Source: Cinnamomum chago (Eukaryota; Streptophyta; Magnoliopsida; Laurales; Lauraceae). Taken from it: a stretch of 64,000 nucleotides of DNA. Position 1 is the stretch's first letter; the number at the start of each line of letters is the position of its first letter. This document shows positions 48,347 through 61,802 of this stretch, piece after piece. Location of the stretch: assembly GCA_038049695.1 (NCBI GenBank), contig CP142451.1, positions 67,399,501 to 67,463,500 on the forward strand, written 5' to 3'. The notes beneath the pieces were generated by a model. That model saw only the letters and a list, made by a program, of their open reading frames with translations. It made no database searches and was not told the origin of the DNA. The position numbers and the translations under genes were made by a program.

Positions 48347-50114
48347 TGGTTGATCGAAATGTATGTGGCCAGATCCCTTGAGATGGCATAAATCTGCCCA
48401 CTTGCATGACCAAAGTACCTATTACCTTCCTCTCCAAATTTCCAATATTCAGGCTCATGATACTTCACATTCCTACAAACAGAAACATATTTACAGATAG
48501 CAAATGCTGAAGAGAACAGTTCTGGTGAAGAGCTCCAAGAGGTTTACTTTTATGCCAAAACTAGCCCTGACTTCATACAACTTATATAGACTCTAGGCTT
48601 TAATCTGTGCCGGGCAAGAGTTGTCGCTAGCATACCTGCATATTAAAAAGACGTAAACATCATTTATAATACAAATCTTAAGGATCCCAAAGAGACCCAT
48701 TATACCCATCACCATCAAAATAATGAATCCTAGCCTTCATTTTCATTTTACTTAATTTTGTTTCTTTGGCTAGGCAATAGAAATTTTATTGGATACTACT
48801 TCAAATTTAATTGTAAGCCATATGAACAAATATCCTTGCCATACATACCTAAATCGACATGAACATCATCATCCACCTTCACATAGAACTCTGCATCCCA
48901 TTTGGCAACCGCAGTGAAAAAAAATGTCTTCGTTCTTGCAGATAGCTCATGATATCCTTCAATATGCTCCTGTAAGACAGAAAAAAAGTTGCATTGAATG
49001 TGATTTGGACCTTGAGTTTGATAACAGTAATGGATTTTGCCTGAGCACAAAGGAAGATTATGGGCCTGACCAGCCTCAGAAAGTCATTATGATGAGACTC
49101 CTCTAAGTCTATGGCTAGATCTAAAATGCTTTTGGAGGTAACGCTGCAGTAAAGAATGCAATTTATGATTCAGTTCTCAGTTTCATGCGCCATCTGTAGG
49201 AGAAAGAAAGTATCATGTCACTGGTTTCAGGAGAGAAGCATGTGAGAGTGGTGTTTTATGTGATCATCATTAGCAAATAGTGGGGATCACTTTCATTGAA
49301 CCATCACACATTAATTGTGATGCATATTATGAACTGTAGGAATGTATTGCTAACCAACAGGAGAAACAAAGCAGCAACTTCAAGTGAATACTAGGATAGC
49401 ATATCTGTAACACCAAGAGAAAGAAGCTTCACACATCTGAAGATCAGCTAAATTATGATATCTTATCTGACATGAGACGTCTCTCATCGCAAGAGAAATT
49501 GCACAACCCCCTTTCTTTTCAGGTGGAAAATGGATAATAAGATCCCCACTAGTGGTCCATCAGAAGGACCATCTACTTGCAACTTGGTTAATTTAAACCA
49601 AACTAAGAACTTGTTTCTCGTCACAGGAGAAATTCCCATCAACTGGATTCTTTATAATCAAAGAACTTTATCTTCTTTAATTAGTATGTGGCAAGTAAAG
49701 TTTCCCTTAATTAAGACAAACCCACCCAGCCTTTTTGTTCTGTTCACATGTGAAGTAGGGATCCACATGCCCCCTATGCCCCCAAGCCCAGCAAATCCAC
49801 TTTTTTCTTTTCTGTTCAGTTTGACACTTTGACCTTGTTTCAGACCTTACTTGTTTAGAATAAACTATACTTTATACATATGGTAAGAAAGAAATTGATA
49901 TACAGTATGACAACACAAATAAAACAGATCTTTTAAGATGATTTTTCTTGTTTGGAAAGAGTGTGGACCTGCGACAACAGGATGAAAATATAGAAGAGGT
50001 GAAGTAACAAACATATAAGATTGCAAGGATGCCCCAAATTAACAATGCACCTGTGGCCAATTGTGAAACGAATGACAATCCCCTTCTCTCGTTCTAGTTG
50101 TTGACGCTTTGCTC
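48347..50114 (-). pseudogene. Captured beta-1,3-galactosyltransferase (GT31) fragment
   Basis: Five consecutive exons with matching phases and GT-AG borders: 50114-50051 (AKRQQLEREKGIVIRFTIGH), 49144-49072 (SILDLAIDLEESHHNDFLRL), 48969-48849 (HIEGYHELSARTKTFF ... FYVKVDDDVHVDLG, with the DDD metal-binding motif), 48635-48548 (MLATTLARHRLKPRVYI) and 48472-48347 ([20 protein letters not shown]). This is a plant GT31 enzyme of the B3GALT7/8 type, normally a Golgi protein acting on arabinogalactan or N-glycans. The N-terminal membrane anchor and the C-terminal exons are missing. In exon four a Gln codon has become TAA (48552-48550), so the fragment cannot make enzyme. Confidence 0.88.
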
Positions 50115-50559
50115 CTAATTGAACATAAAAAGCAAGTGGCACTAAATATCAATAAGTGAAACTTCCAAATGCCAACATGGAAGAAATTTTAGTTATCATC
50201 TCAATAGAATTATAAATGTTCTTGCCAACTAAGATGATTACTACAATAAACAAAACGATATGATAATAAACCAAAATAATGCACATTAACATACAAAGAT
50301 GAAAGAAATATCAGATGTCCCTGAGATAATCATCCTGATTTGCTTTGATGATACCAAATAGGCATAAAAGTTTAGTCACCCAAGCCCCCTACAGTAACTA
50401 GATTCTAACACAATTAGATCAGACCATTTCTGTTGACATATTCAGGCTTCATGAATAATATAATATAGACATGACTTTGATTTCATAACATTCATCAGGA
50501 GTTTTCATGAAAACACTCAATCCATATTAGAATATTCCATTCTAAAACACTCAATAGGG

Positions 50560-50661
50560 TGACTAATTGAATTAAAGAAGTTAAAATTGGTCACAATTGG
50601 TCACTAATTTGAAGCTCACCCTATTCACCCCCTCCTCTAAGGTTCAGATCCCGGACTTTCA
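50560..50661 (+). repeat. Fragment of a SIRE-like LTR end inside the CACTA
   Basis: About 100 bases match 16785-16886: ATTGGTCACTAA, GCTCACCCTATTCACCCC, ending ATCCCGGACTTTCA. It is isolated, with no primer site after it. It lies between the GT31 and acyl-CoA synthetase fragments. The rest of 50115-51514 holds nothing I recognise. Confidence 0.7.
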
Positions 50662-51514
50662 GAACTCAGCAATGTGGAGCAACAGGGACGAGTGATATAT
50701 CAAAACATTAAACAGATTGATGAGATGCAAGAAAATAATGAGAAAACCCAAATATATTTCTTTTCCCTCCTTGTTGGTAATACATTTTGCTACAAGATTT
50801 AACTTGAAGCTTTGCCTTTGTGAAAATTCCATGACAAAAGTAAATTTATAAATATGACTACGTTACAGTCTTCAATCTAACTACAACATGAATTAATGGA
50901 CTATCTAGTGAATTTGGTGGGAACCAAAATGAAGCATTTCTCATGCTCTTCATTTTATTCATGTGGTATACAGCTCTGTAAGATTGGGCAAGCTGTGCTA
51001 TGCTAGTAGTCATGTAAGATGGGATTTCTAGTGAGCAAGATTGTGGTTGGGTAGAAATTTGGATGGGTTTGCAGTGGATTTGAAGGGGATTATATTTTTT
51101 GAAGGTGGAGAATTTTGGGGCAAAACATGGGGTTGCAATGGATTAAGTTGATATTCATCTTTGACTACTGTTGTTCTTTTTCTTTTTTTTTTTATTCCAA
51201 GGGAGACAAAGGGAACGAGGTTAATACTTTGCACTCATCAAATTTGGGGACTCCAAATGGGAATAGATGGCAGCACATCTCCTACAAGTACGATAAGAAA
51301 ACTAAAAACTCCCAATCAAAGGCAAATTCAAGCAAACAAACATAGAAAAATTACAAGGAATGGAAACCCTAAGAAAGACATCTGACCTGAGACGACAAAG
51401 CTTTCTCTCTTATAATTCCTTTGCAAAAAGAGAAGAAACTCTTCAAACATCTGGCAAGATTTCTACAAGAGAGAAAAAAACATAAAAGGAATCAGGGTTT
51501 ATTGCCAAACTAAC

Positions 51515-52716
<1,202 letters not shown>

Positions 52717-53042
52717 TTATCATTATAGAATTGAACCAACTCGGAACTTTGCCATCAAAATAATTAGGGATGAAAACACAAATACCCAAAGGACGCAACA
52801 CGGAAAAATTGGTATAGGTCCAAGATTTATTTCCACTTTTGTACCACCCCTGGTCCAGACGATGGAACCAAACTTAATAAATCTGGCCTGTGTCTGGGCA
52901 TGGGTCAGCAGAGCACGCAGCAGATATAAAATCCAGGAAATGAAAAGCAGAGAAAGAGGATTTCTGAAAATGGCCGGCTTGAGTTTTCCACGAATTACCG
53001 AAAGAAGATGAGAGTGCCATTTAGGTAAAATCAGCAGCCACT

Positions 53043-53160
53043 GCTATCTTGCTACCAGTGACGCTTTTAACCCGAGCAACGTCATGGGAGTCACAGAGAA
53101 TGACGCTAATCTAAGACGGGTGAAGCCCTTCTTTGCGAACTTGCAGATGTTATCCTCAAC
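53043..53160 (-). pseudogene. Captured ribosomal protein S13 (uS15) exon
   Basis: Begins after a TTTTCTTAG acceptor and reads VEDNICKFAKKGFT, a one-base loss, then (with a TAG in place of a Gln codon) IGVIL-like ISVILCDSHDVARVKSVTG, closing with SKI. This is the centre of cytosolic 40S ribosomal protein S13, here with substitutions. Similarity ends at about 53045 without a splice donor, so this is the capture breakpoint. The short size, frameshift and stop show it is non-functional. Confidence 0.8.
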
Positions 53161-53834
53161 CTAAGAAAATCAAAAGAGAATGCACGTTCAGATCAAATCT
53201 ATTATTGAGTTCTCGGATTCACACCAAAAAAGAGGCCCACCTCTGATTTGTGATTGATCCTGTCTCAAGCCAATTGATCTCTCTGTTTCAGCACAACCCG
53301 TCTTCCACAATGCTCTGTTTCTGAAGTCCTAGTATGATCCAAATCCTAGGATCTAATGTCCTATCTCGTTCTAGTTTTGCCCCAATCCTTCACCCCAAGG
53401 GCTTTGTCTTCTCCGACAATGGTGAGAAGCTCAAACGGCAGTATCGGACTCTCCTCAAGATCCCAAACCAGCGTCGAAGTTTATAGATCTAAGAAAACCT
53501 CAACGGCGATTGCCGAACCTGAATCGAAATCATACTTGTCTTCTGCAGTCGATCTTCAAGAGACTTTTGTTGAAGGATTTCTGAGAGAGAAGAAAGGGTT
53601 TATGAGAAAAGGAGGGAGGGACGAAATGGCGCGAATGAAAGAGAGTGAGAAATGTAGAATGGTGCGATGGAACGCTTTTTACCTTTTAGGAGGCGTCAAG
53701 ATTTGGGAAATGAGAACCCCGCCCATTTGTTTCGAAACGGTTTTAACTTCAGGAACGGGTTGAAACCTATTCTAAATAGAAAGGGCTTCTGACCGTTTCA
53801 AACTAATGTTCCTGATTGCCAATTTTGATGTAGT
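53161..53834. other. Terminal part of the CACTA element
   Basis: Between the RPS13 exon and the terminus. A plus-strand frame of about 120 codons (53401-53763) is Ser/Lys/Glu-rich and matches nothing I know. On the minus strand the same stretch is rich in CT and resembles a plant 5' UTR. It could be a fourth captured piece. The last 100 bases are subterminal repeats. Confidence 0.4.
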
Positions 53835-53838
53835 GTTC

Positions 53839-56385
53839 TTTTCTTTTGCTTTTGACGGCGAGATCATCGACATAACATTCGACCGTCTTGTGCTGCATAT
53901 CTTGGAATATCTTCATCATAGCCCTCTGATATGTAGCGCCGGCATTCTTCAGACCGAATGGCATGACAGTGTAGCAATACACGCCAAACGGGGTCCGAAA
54001 TGCTGTGTGTTTTCCATCTTCAGGATGCATCTTTATCTGATTGTAGCCAGAGAAGCCATCCATGAATGTCATTCGCTCGAACCCACAGGTATTGTCGATC
54101 ATCACCTCCGGTATAGGGAGCGGGAATTCATCTTTTGGGCATGCATTGTTCAGGTCTCTGTAATCAATGCAGACCCTGATTTGCCCATTTTTCTTTGTCA
54201 CGGGGACGATGTTGGCCAACCATTCAGGATGCTGTTCCTCACGGATGAAGCCAACGCTTTTGAGTTTTTGAACTTCTTGTTCAATTTTGTCCATCACGTC
54301 AGGACGGAACCTTCTTTGGCCTTGTTTGACAGGCTTGATATCTTTTTGAAGATTGAGTTTATGGATTACTATTTTGGGGTCTAAGCCAGGCATCTCAGCG
54401 TAAGACCATGCAAAACAATCAACGAACTCATGAAGAAACGCGATATACTCGGGTAACTCATCATCCTTTATATTCTTGCTTATGAATACAGGACGTGAGT
54501 TATCAGGTTTTCCCAAGTCTATCTTTTGAACAGAATCTTCTGTTGGAAGATTTGAAGGTGGTTCCTCCATAATATTTTCGGAGGCTTCCAACCCAACAAA
54601 GCCTTCTGGAGTTCCAAAGGTATCTACAGACCACGGCTCTGCTTTTGTCCATGGGTCTTCTTGATTGGTACTTTTCTCAAGATTTGCTATGAGATGGTCC
54701 CAATCACCTGTTGAAACTAGGTCGAAGTAGGGCACTTCCTTTGGAGACAGTGGTTCTTCTGGGTCAGAGAACCGTGTGTCTGTATCATCGGACAATTCCT
54801 CTTCATCATCAAAGAAATCGTACCAATTGGATGAACTTCCTGGATCCTTGACGACCAACTCTTCAAAGAGATATCCAGGGAGATCGATGTCTTCATTAAT
54901 ATGAGATGTTGAGGCTTGGTTGGCAAGATGATTTTGCAGCCTTTGTGTCAACTGTCTCAAGGGGGCGTCAGGATCATACCCCAGCCCATATGAAGACTTT
55001 TCTATGTGGCGGTGGGGTTTCCAACCTTCCAGTTGACTTTTGGTCAGGGTTGGTTCCAATGGCGTGATAATACCACGGCCATCTCCCAAACCGATTGGGT
55101 TCTGAGCGTCGTAGCCCATTTTCTTCATGATAGCTTGCGCCATTGGACTATACAGGGATAGTTGAGGCATACCTTCATTTTGGAAAGGTTCAAGCGAAGA
55201 ATTTGATGAAGAAACTCCCGATTTATGGAAGAAGATTGGCTTTTCTTCTGCTGATGTTGCTGGAACAACGAAGGAAGCAGATGCCGGATCTTCTATGTCA
55301 ACGGTTGTCTCCATCGGAGTGAGAGCGGGCTGAACTTGTTGATCATCAGCTTGGCTTGACGATGTATCGTCTTCTGGCTCTGAGTCCGAATCCGTGTCTT
55401 GCAAGATAGACACGAAGGAGACAGCAAACTTGCCCCCAGCCCTCTGTTTTGTCTTCTTTGCTTTGGTGGTGATCACCAGAGGCTTTGAAGACTTGAGGGA
55501 GACCATGAAGGGAGATTGATTATTCTCTTCGGTTTTGATAGAGGGTTTATTTTCTTCCGGTGATTGCTGAGGAGCCTTGCCTTTGTCTTTCTGGAGATTT
55601 TTGGCAAAGGATGTTGTTTCTTCCTCCCTTTCTTCTTTTTCATCTTTGTACATCTGAGCATCTGCGAAATAGACTTCTTTGCCTTTGAAGGGCTTTTTGT
55701 CTGCAAACACTCGATGTATCAAGCCGTCATTGCCAACGAACTTGATGCACTGATGTAAAGTCGAAGGGACAACACCATTCTCGTGTATCCAGGGACGTCC
55801 GAGGAGGATGCTGTAGCATGAAGGGGTCTTTATCGCATAGATAGTGACCTCGGAGATAAGATCACCGATTTGCAACTTGAACCTGATTTTACCGATCGGC
55901 CTTTGAGCGCTGCCATCATATCCAAAGATGGACACAGACGTGTGGCTCAGCTTGCTAGGCGGAATGCCCAGTTCTTCGAGTGCCGAAGTGGAGATGAGGT
56001 TGAGTGCAGAACCTGGATCGATCTGGATTTTGCGTACTGGCACCTCTTTGATGTACCCGGTGAAGTACAGGGGTCGGTTGTGCTTTGTCTCGCCTAGCAG
56101 GAGGTCTTCCTTGGTGAAGGCGATGGTTGCACTTGCTGCTTTTTGAACCGAGAGGCATTCGATGCAGGATCCCTCAGTTTTCTTCTTTTCTCCTTTTGAG
56201 GGAGTTTTTGATTTTTCGACCCTATAGTCCATTTCAATTTGTAGGACTTGTGGGGCATGTTTGTCGACATCCGCATCCAGCATTTGTAGTTCTGAAATGA
56301 GACTATCACGAGTCTGTGGTGACATTCGTAATAAGTCTAGGATGTGTAGACGTGCAGGTATGTGTTTGAAGTGCTGAATCAAGTA
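53839..56385 (-). pseudogene. Tat protease, G-patch-like segment and RT N-terminal part
   Basis: Open for about 850 residues. Counting from 56382: a conserved N-terminal helix region (HIPARLHILDLLRMSPQTRD), protease at about 110-220 with IDPGSALNLIS as active-site loop and SILLGRPWIHENGVVPSTLH, an acidic spacer, a G-patch-like segment at about 412-470 (AIMKKMGYDAQNPIGLGDGR), a second acidic spacer, then RT from about 670 (RVCIDYRDLNNACPKDEFPL, MPFGLKNAGATYQ, YVDD at 837-840). The protease loop has Pro after the catalytic Asp where Ser, Thr or Asn is usual. The frame ends a few codons into the CACTA terminus. Confidence 0.9.
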
Positions 56386-56388
56386 TTA

Positions 56389-57704
56389 CTTGAAAGCCTC
56401 CTTGGGGCCTGCATTTTCATTATTCTTGCCATTAGGGGCGTTTACAACTTGTTTTCCCGAAGGATTTACATAAGAAGCAGAAGGTTGGTTGTAGTTTTTG
56501 TGGTAATCCCGGCCAGAACGGGTACCTCTACCAACTTCAAGAGCTTCTGGAGAAGGGTCGTTATTTAGAAGATCACCCTCGAGATCGAGGGGTTGTTCCT
56601 TCTCATTTGCTGAAGATGTCTCTGTGTCAGCATTGCCATCTTCAGTAATCGTGTTGCATGGAGCATTTTCCGGGAGCAAGTCCTGAACAGCATCCAGCAA
56701 CTTTCCTTCTTTATCGAATATTTTGTTGGTCCAGACATCACCGATGAGATCGGGCATTTGGGACCAGTTGACCGGATTTTCTCTGAAGAAGATTTCACCG
56801 ACTGGAATTTCTTCAAGGTGATCAGTCGGAAGAGGTTTGAGTTCCGATGTCACTGTTTCAGGAGACGAAGCCTGAGAAGGTTAGGAATTATCATCCTGAG
56901 TTATTGCATTGCAAGTAACTTTGACGGAAGATGCCTCCAAGATGAACTGTTGGGACTCAGATTCGTCCTCAGATGTAAGAGGATCGTCGATCCAACAGCT
57001 TTCTTCGTTTTCCGGGGTTACCGGAGGAGATTCCTGTAGATTTTCAGGAACTTCCGGTGCTGGGTTGTGACGAAGCTGATTGATGCGACCTTGTTCTTGC
57101 TCTATAGCAAGGTGTTGCAAGATCCTTGCATATTCATCGAGATCAGGCACGGGAGCCAAATCTTCTTCTTCGTCTGCTCCTTGTGGTTCAACATGGTTGG
57201 GTTCCACTGGAGTATTTTCTTGGACAGCCTGGACAACCTCTTGGTCTTCTTCATCATCAGACCAGGATCCTTGCGGCTGTAATGGGTTATACCAGATTAC
57301 TGGCATAAGATGAGATTCAGGGATCCATTCCTCGTCGGAGAGATATTCTCCTGTTTCGAGGGATTCTTCCCACTCATCGATGTCACTGGCGGTGTCACTG
57401 GACTCATATCCATCCATGGAGAATCCGACCACTGAGTTGCAAGAGTATGATGCCCCCTGCGTAGTTTCATCTTTGAGATGTGGTGGCATGAAATCACCAA
57501 GAGTGAATTTTCTTGCCGCCTTTGAAGCCTTAGGAGAGGACTCTTCTGTTGCCCCCAGTGAAGCGGTAGAGGAGGTTTCTGCCTTTTCAGCGACTTCTTG
57601 CTTTTTCGGAGCTTTCTCCTGCTGTTTGAGCTTGCGGAGTTGTCTCCTGGCTTGCCTTCGCTGTTGAGCGGTTGGCTTTGTTTTGACGACCTCTCCAATT
57701 TTCA
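56389..57704 (-). pseudogene. Tat gag C-terminal acidic region
   Basis: Two open stretches in one frame separated by TAA at 56881-56883. The first has KTKPTAQQRRQARRQLRKLK (basic), FTLGDFMPPHLKDET and a very acidic tail (SDTASDIDEWEESLETGEYL, WSDDEEDQEVV). The second has a Gln/Asn- and Gly-rich end (GRGTRSGRDYHKNYNQPSAS). It is the link between Gag zinc knuckle and protease. It is one base out of frame with the preceding gag ORF because of an extra A near 57700, absent from Tat copy I. TAA at 56386-56388 separates it from protease. Confidence 0.8.
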
Positions 57705-57705
57705 T

Positions 57706-60193
57706 CTTCTAGGAGATCGGGGTGTACCCATATGGGCTGTCCGTCTGATGTTGGATATGGAACCAACTCTTGGGACGTTTGGGTCATCTTTATCACCTTG
57801 AAGGAAGTAGTGATCTTCTCTTTTGGTGATTTTTGTTTTTGTCCACACGACACCATGTTGACGGAGGCAGACCCATAGTTTTTGTCGAAGGTAATGACTC
57901 CGTTTTTCCACATCTCATTTATCTTCTCTCTCACAACAAAACATTGATTGAGAGGATGCGAGACCATCTGATGGTATGGGCAGTACCGAGGATCGTTGGT
58001 TTTGCCAACATCTCCTGGTCTTTTGGGGTCAGGCAATGTAAGTTTGCCGCTTGCTAGGAGTGCCCCAAAGATTTCTTCAACATCTTCATCAAACGGGTAT
58101 TTCTTTTCTACCCGTTCTCTGAAGGCATCAGAGAGTTCAGGCTTTTTACCTGTAGCTTTATTTTCATCTTTCTTTGGCTGCTGAGGAGCTGACTTGGTTT
58201 GCACATTGAGAACCTCCTTTTTCTTTGGTTTTGAGGTTGCAATGGCGGTCGGCTCTTTCTTTAATGATTTCTGACTGTTGAGGTCTTTGATCACCGTTTC
58301 AGCTTCCATAGATGCTTCCAGGAGTTCTCCTAGGTTCTTTGATTTGTTGCCGATGATCATGGAGCGGATTCTTGCTCTCATGTTGTTTCGGCAGATGTCG
58401 ACCAGTGATGCTTGTGGCAGTACATCGGAGCATTTGTATGCCATTGCCTTCCACTTGTGAATGAAGTCATATGTTGACTCATTCTCTCCCTGTTTTAGGC
58501 TGCAGAGCTGAGCCATAGTAACAGGATGATCCTCACCTTTGAAGTGGGTTAGGAAGCGTGTCTCCATCATGGCCCAATTTTGAATGGAGTCCTCCGGCAG
58601 AGTGGAGTACCAATCAAAGGCCGTACCTTTTAGGGTACTTGCAAAGAGGCGGATTTTGAGGGCATCTTGATCTGCAATAGCTCCCGTCAGGATCTTGAAA
58701 TGGATGACGTGTTGTCTGGCCGAACCCTTCCCCGTATATGTTTGGAGAGTAGGTTGCTTGAATTTTGTAGGGAACGGGACCGAGTCCATCCACAAGGGAT
58801 ATGGTGGCTTGATCCCATGCTCTTTTAGTGTATCCTCTTCTTTTGCTTTGGCGAGGATGTCGTCAACGTCCTTTTTGGTAAGGGCGCGTGACTCACTGTT
58901 TTCCGCATTTTCCTCGTCGCCTTGATGGCTCGGAGGAGCTTCATTGTTTTGTGGACGCTGAAGATTGAGAATTAGGTTCTCTATTAGAGTCTCTATCCTC
59001 TGCTGCCCTTGCTCCAGCTGCTGGATGCGTGCGGTTACGTCATCATGCGGCGGAGGTTGTTCAGTATTTGTGACCAAGACGTTCATTCTTCGAGAGTCGA
59101 AAGAGGATACAGTCTTGGTGACTGAGCTGGAGCTCATTCTTTTAGATGAAGAGCTCGAAGAGTGGTCACTCCGATGTCCTTGGCTTGAAGAAGCGGGAGA
59201 GTTTTCTTTATGTCTTCGTGTCCGGGAGACGCTGCGAGTCACCGGTCGTCTGACATGGATTTTAGTTGCTGACTTCTGGCGTTTTCTGGTTTTGCCAACC
59301 ATATGAACAGCAACAACTTGGTCGGGTCTTTCTTTTTCGACCCATTTTTGGGAGACCTGAAGTGCAGAATCCTGGGTTCTTTTCTTCTCTAGTCTCTTTT
59401 GTCGATATGCCGTGCGGCGACGCATACGACGAGCGATTTGAGCTTCGGTTAGCTCTGGCTGTGCCCTAGCAATGAAGGAAGTAGTCCCTGGTGCGCAGCA
59501 GCCAAGCTTGTCTTCTTTGAAGACGGGCAGGGACAGGATATGGACGCGGTCCTTTGCTTGTCGCAGCGAAGCTTTGAATTTTGCGAGTTCGGCTCCCGTT
59601 GAGAGGAAGGGTCGATTCGCAGGTGTGCAGGCCTTGGCAGGTTCTTGCGGAGGCCTTACGATGCACGATTTGATTTTGGGCTTGTATGAGCAAGCCGGCT
59701 CGTGCTGAGTTGGTTTTGTTTGGCGGAGGGTAGGCTTCTCCTCTTTCATGTAAGCAAGAGGGTAGAACCGGTTCTCCTTGAGAGGGGCCAGGTATGCTGG
59801 CTTTGCTGATGTTTGTGACCTTCGCTGTTTGGGTGAAGGCCTTGGAGACCAAGTCTTTGAGCAGACCTGGTTTCTTGCTGGTTGAGGCTTTGCAGGAGCA
59901 CTACGGGCCTCAGGTTTCTTGATGATCGCCCTTGGTATCACAGTAGTGATACGTTGAGGGGCGGTTCTCTACTTCTTGGCAGGTGCGGTTTCTTCTGCGG
60001 GTAGTGGGAATGGTCCCAATGACCCGAAGACAATGGTCCGGGGAGTAGAGTTTGACCCGGTGTCTTCTGAGTTGCCGAGGGAAATGACGCTTCGGCAGCT
60101 GGCGGGGCGCTTGTAAGTGCGCTTGGTTTGTTTGTCTTGGAGCATGAGCTGGTACTTGTTCTCATTAAAGGTGATGGTTAATGAAGCTGCCAT
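57706..60193 (-). pseudogene. Tat gag, main element
   Basis: Start at ATG 60193 (MAASLTITFNENKYQLMLQD), then an in-frame TAG at 59969-59971, after which 780 codons are open. N-terminal part basic and Pro-rich; residues about 250-290 Ser-rich. The retrotransposon gag (capsid) domain lies at about 380-560 after the stop (YPLWMDSVPFPTKFKQPTLQ, ALKIRLFASTLKGTAFDWYS, ICRNNMRARIRSMI). It closes with a zinc-knuckle-like CPYHQMVSHPLNQCF. Gag would form the particle holding element RNA. Residues after LLEDENW are out of frame. Confidence 0.88.
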
Positions 60194-61781
60194 TGTTAGT
60201 TTTTGGAAAACTTTTCTCAAACAAGACCATATCCATTAGTAATCACAAGAATATGGTGATCATAAATGGAAAATACTATGGTTTCGCCTTTTCAAGTCGC
60301 CCGAGGGGACATGGCCCAGCCCAAGCAATATGAGGAAGGCAGAAAAGCCATAGAGGGCACAATTGTTCTGAACGCAGGTAAGGTCAGCTCAGAATGAGCG
60401 TCCCAGTGACTGCTAGAAGCAATTGTGAACCTTAATTCAAATTACCGAGAAGCAAAGCTCACTCAAGGTAAAATGATATAAGGTTGAGATATAAATGTGT
60501 CGGTTGCGAATACAGTAGACCCGAAAGGGCGTACTAGCACCGCTAGGCACAAATGTTGCAAATCGCATTCTTAGAAAGGACACGAGATGGGATTTTTGAA
60601 AGGTCAAGATTGGATTCATAGGAGAGAGCAAATGGTATTCCAATCCGAAAATGAGCTCAACATTTCTGCGAGCTCGAAAGTCCGAAAAGGAAGGAACCAG
60701 GATTTCTCAAATGTGAATCCAAAAGTGACGGAAGTTTTTTTTTGAAAGTGTCAAGATTGGACTTTATAGAAGAGAGCAAATGGTATTCCAATCCGAAAAT
60801 GAGTTCAACATTTCTGCGATCTCGAAGTCCGAAAAGGAAGGAACCAGGATTTCTCAAATATGAATCCAAAAATGACAGAAGTTTTTTTTTTTTTTTTTTA
60901 AGAGTTCACATAGATCTCCAATTCGATCTTATGAAACCTCAGTTGATAGATCAGCCCCCAGGTAAGGGTAGGATTACTTAATGAACCCGTTTGGAGGACC
61001 CTTGCCTAGAACAGTCTAGCTGTCTCCACACTCTGGACAAGGCTTTTCTTAGATCCACTTTGGTCAAAGAACGCAATTGGTGCAACCTTAGTGGCTTTTT
61101 TTTTGAAAGATTTTTTTTTTATTATGGATTCATAGAAGAGAGCGAATGGTGTTCCATTCCGAAAATGGGTTCAACATTTCTGCGATCCCGAAGTCCGAAA
61201 AGGAAGAAACCAAAGTTTCTCAACTTAAACCCAAAAGAGGAAAATCTGAAATTTTTTTGTAAATCAGATTTTTTTTTTTTTTTATGGATTCATAGAAGAG
61301 AGCGAATGGTGTTCCATTCCGAAAATGGGTTCAACATTTCTGCGATCCCGAAGTCCGAAAAGGAAAAAACCAAAGTTTCTCAACTTAAACCCAAAAGAGA
61401 AAAATCTGAAATTTTTTTTTAAAATCAGATTTTGTTTTTGATTTTTTTTATGGATTCATAGAAGAGAGCGAATGGTGTTCCATTCCGAAAATGGGTTCAA
61501 CATTTCTGCGATCCCGAAGTCCGAAAAGGAAGAAACCAAAGTTTCTCAACTTAAACCCAAAAGAGGAAAATCTGAAAATTTTTTGTAAATCAGATTTTGT
61601 TTTTGATTTTTTTGAGAAATTTTTTTTTTAGAAACAAGAAAGACTGGAAATAAACTTAAAAGAAGAAATTTCCAAGAATCCCATCTCATGTGTTTTTTTT
61701 TTTTAGATGCAAGATCCAACATAGGCCACCAACTAAAAAGGAGCCAAAAGGAATCTAAGCACATGTTCATCAAATGAACGA
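60194..61781 (-). other. 5' UTR of the main Tat element with tandem repeats
   Basis: Non-coding leader. It contains five repeat units starting at about 60612, 60759, 61126, 61286 and 61452 (the last three 160 and 166 bp apart), each with GGATTCATAGAAGAGAGCGA, GGTTCAACATTTCTGCGAT and GAAGTCCGAAAAGGAAG. T runs of 8-18 bases separate them. The open frames here are repeat artefacts. Confidence 0.8.
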
Positions 61782-61799
61782 GTCCCACCGGGTGTGCCA
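61782..61799 (-). other. Primer binding site of the main Tat element
   Basis: Minus strand reads TGGCACACCCGGTGGGAC, three bases after the LTR end CCATCA. TGG start and position are those of a primer site; the tRNA is not assigned. Not iMet, which fits gypsy rather than copia. Confidence 0.7.
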
Positions 61800-61802
61800 G
61801 CT

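Noticed and set aside
56386..56388. Programmed stop between gag and protease
   Set aside because: Stop suppression is used by some retroelements, but two further in-frame stops and two frameshifts in the same gene make random mutation the simpler reading. An intact relative would settle it.
60742..61422. Open frames of 79 and 143 codons in the Tat 5' UTR
   Set aside because: They are the tandem 160-bp units in one frame, opposite to gag, and have no protein-like composition.
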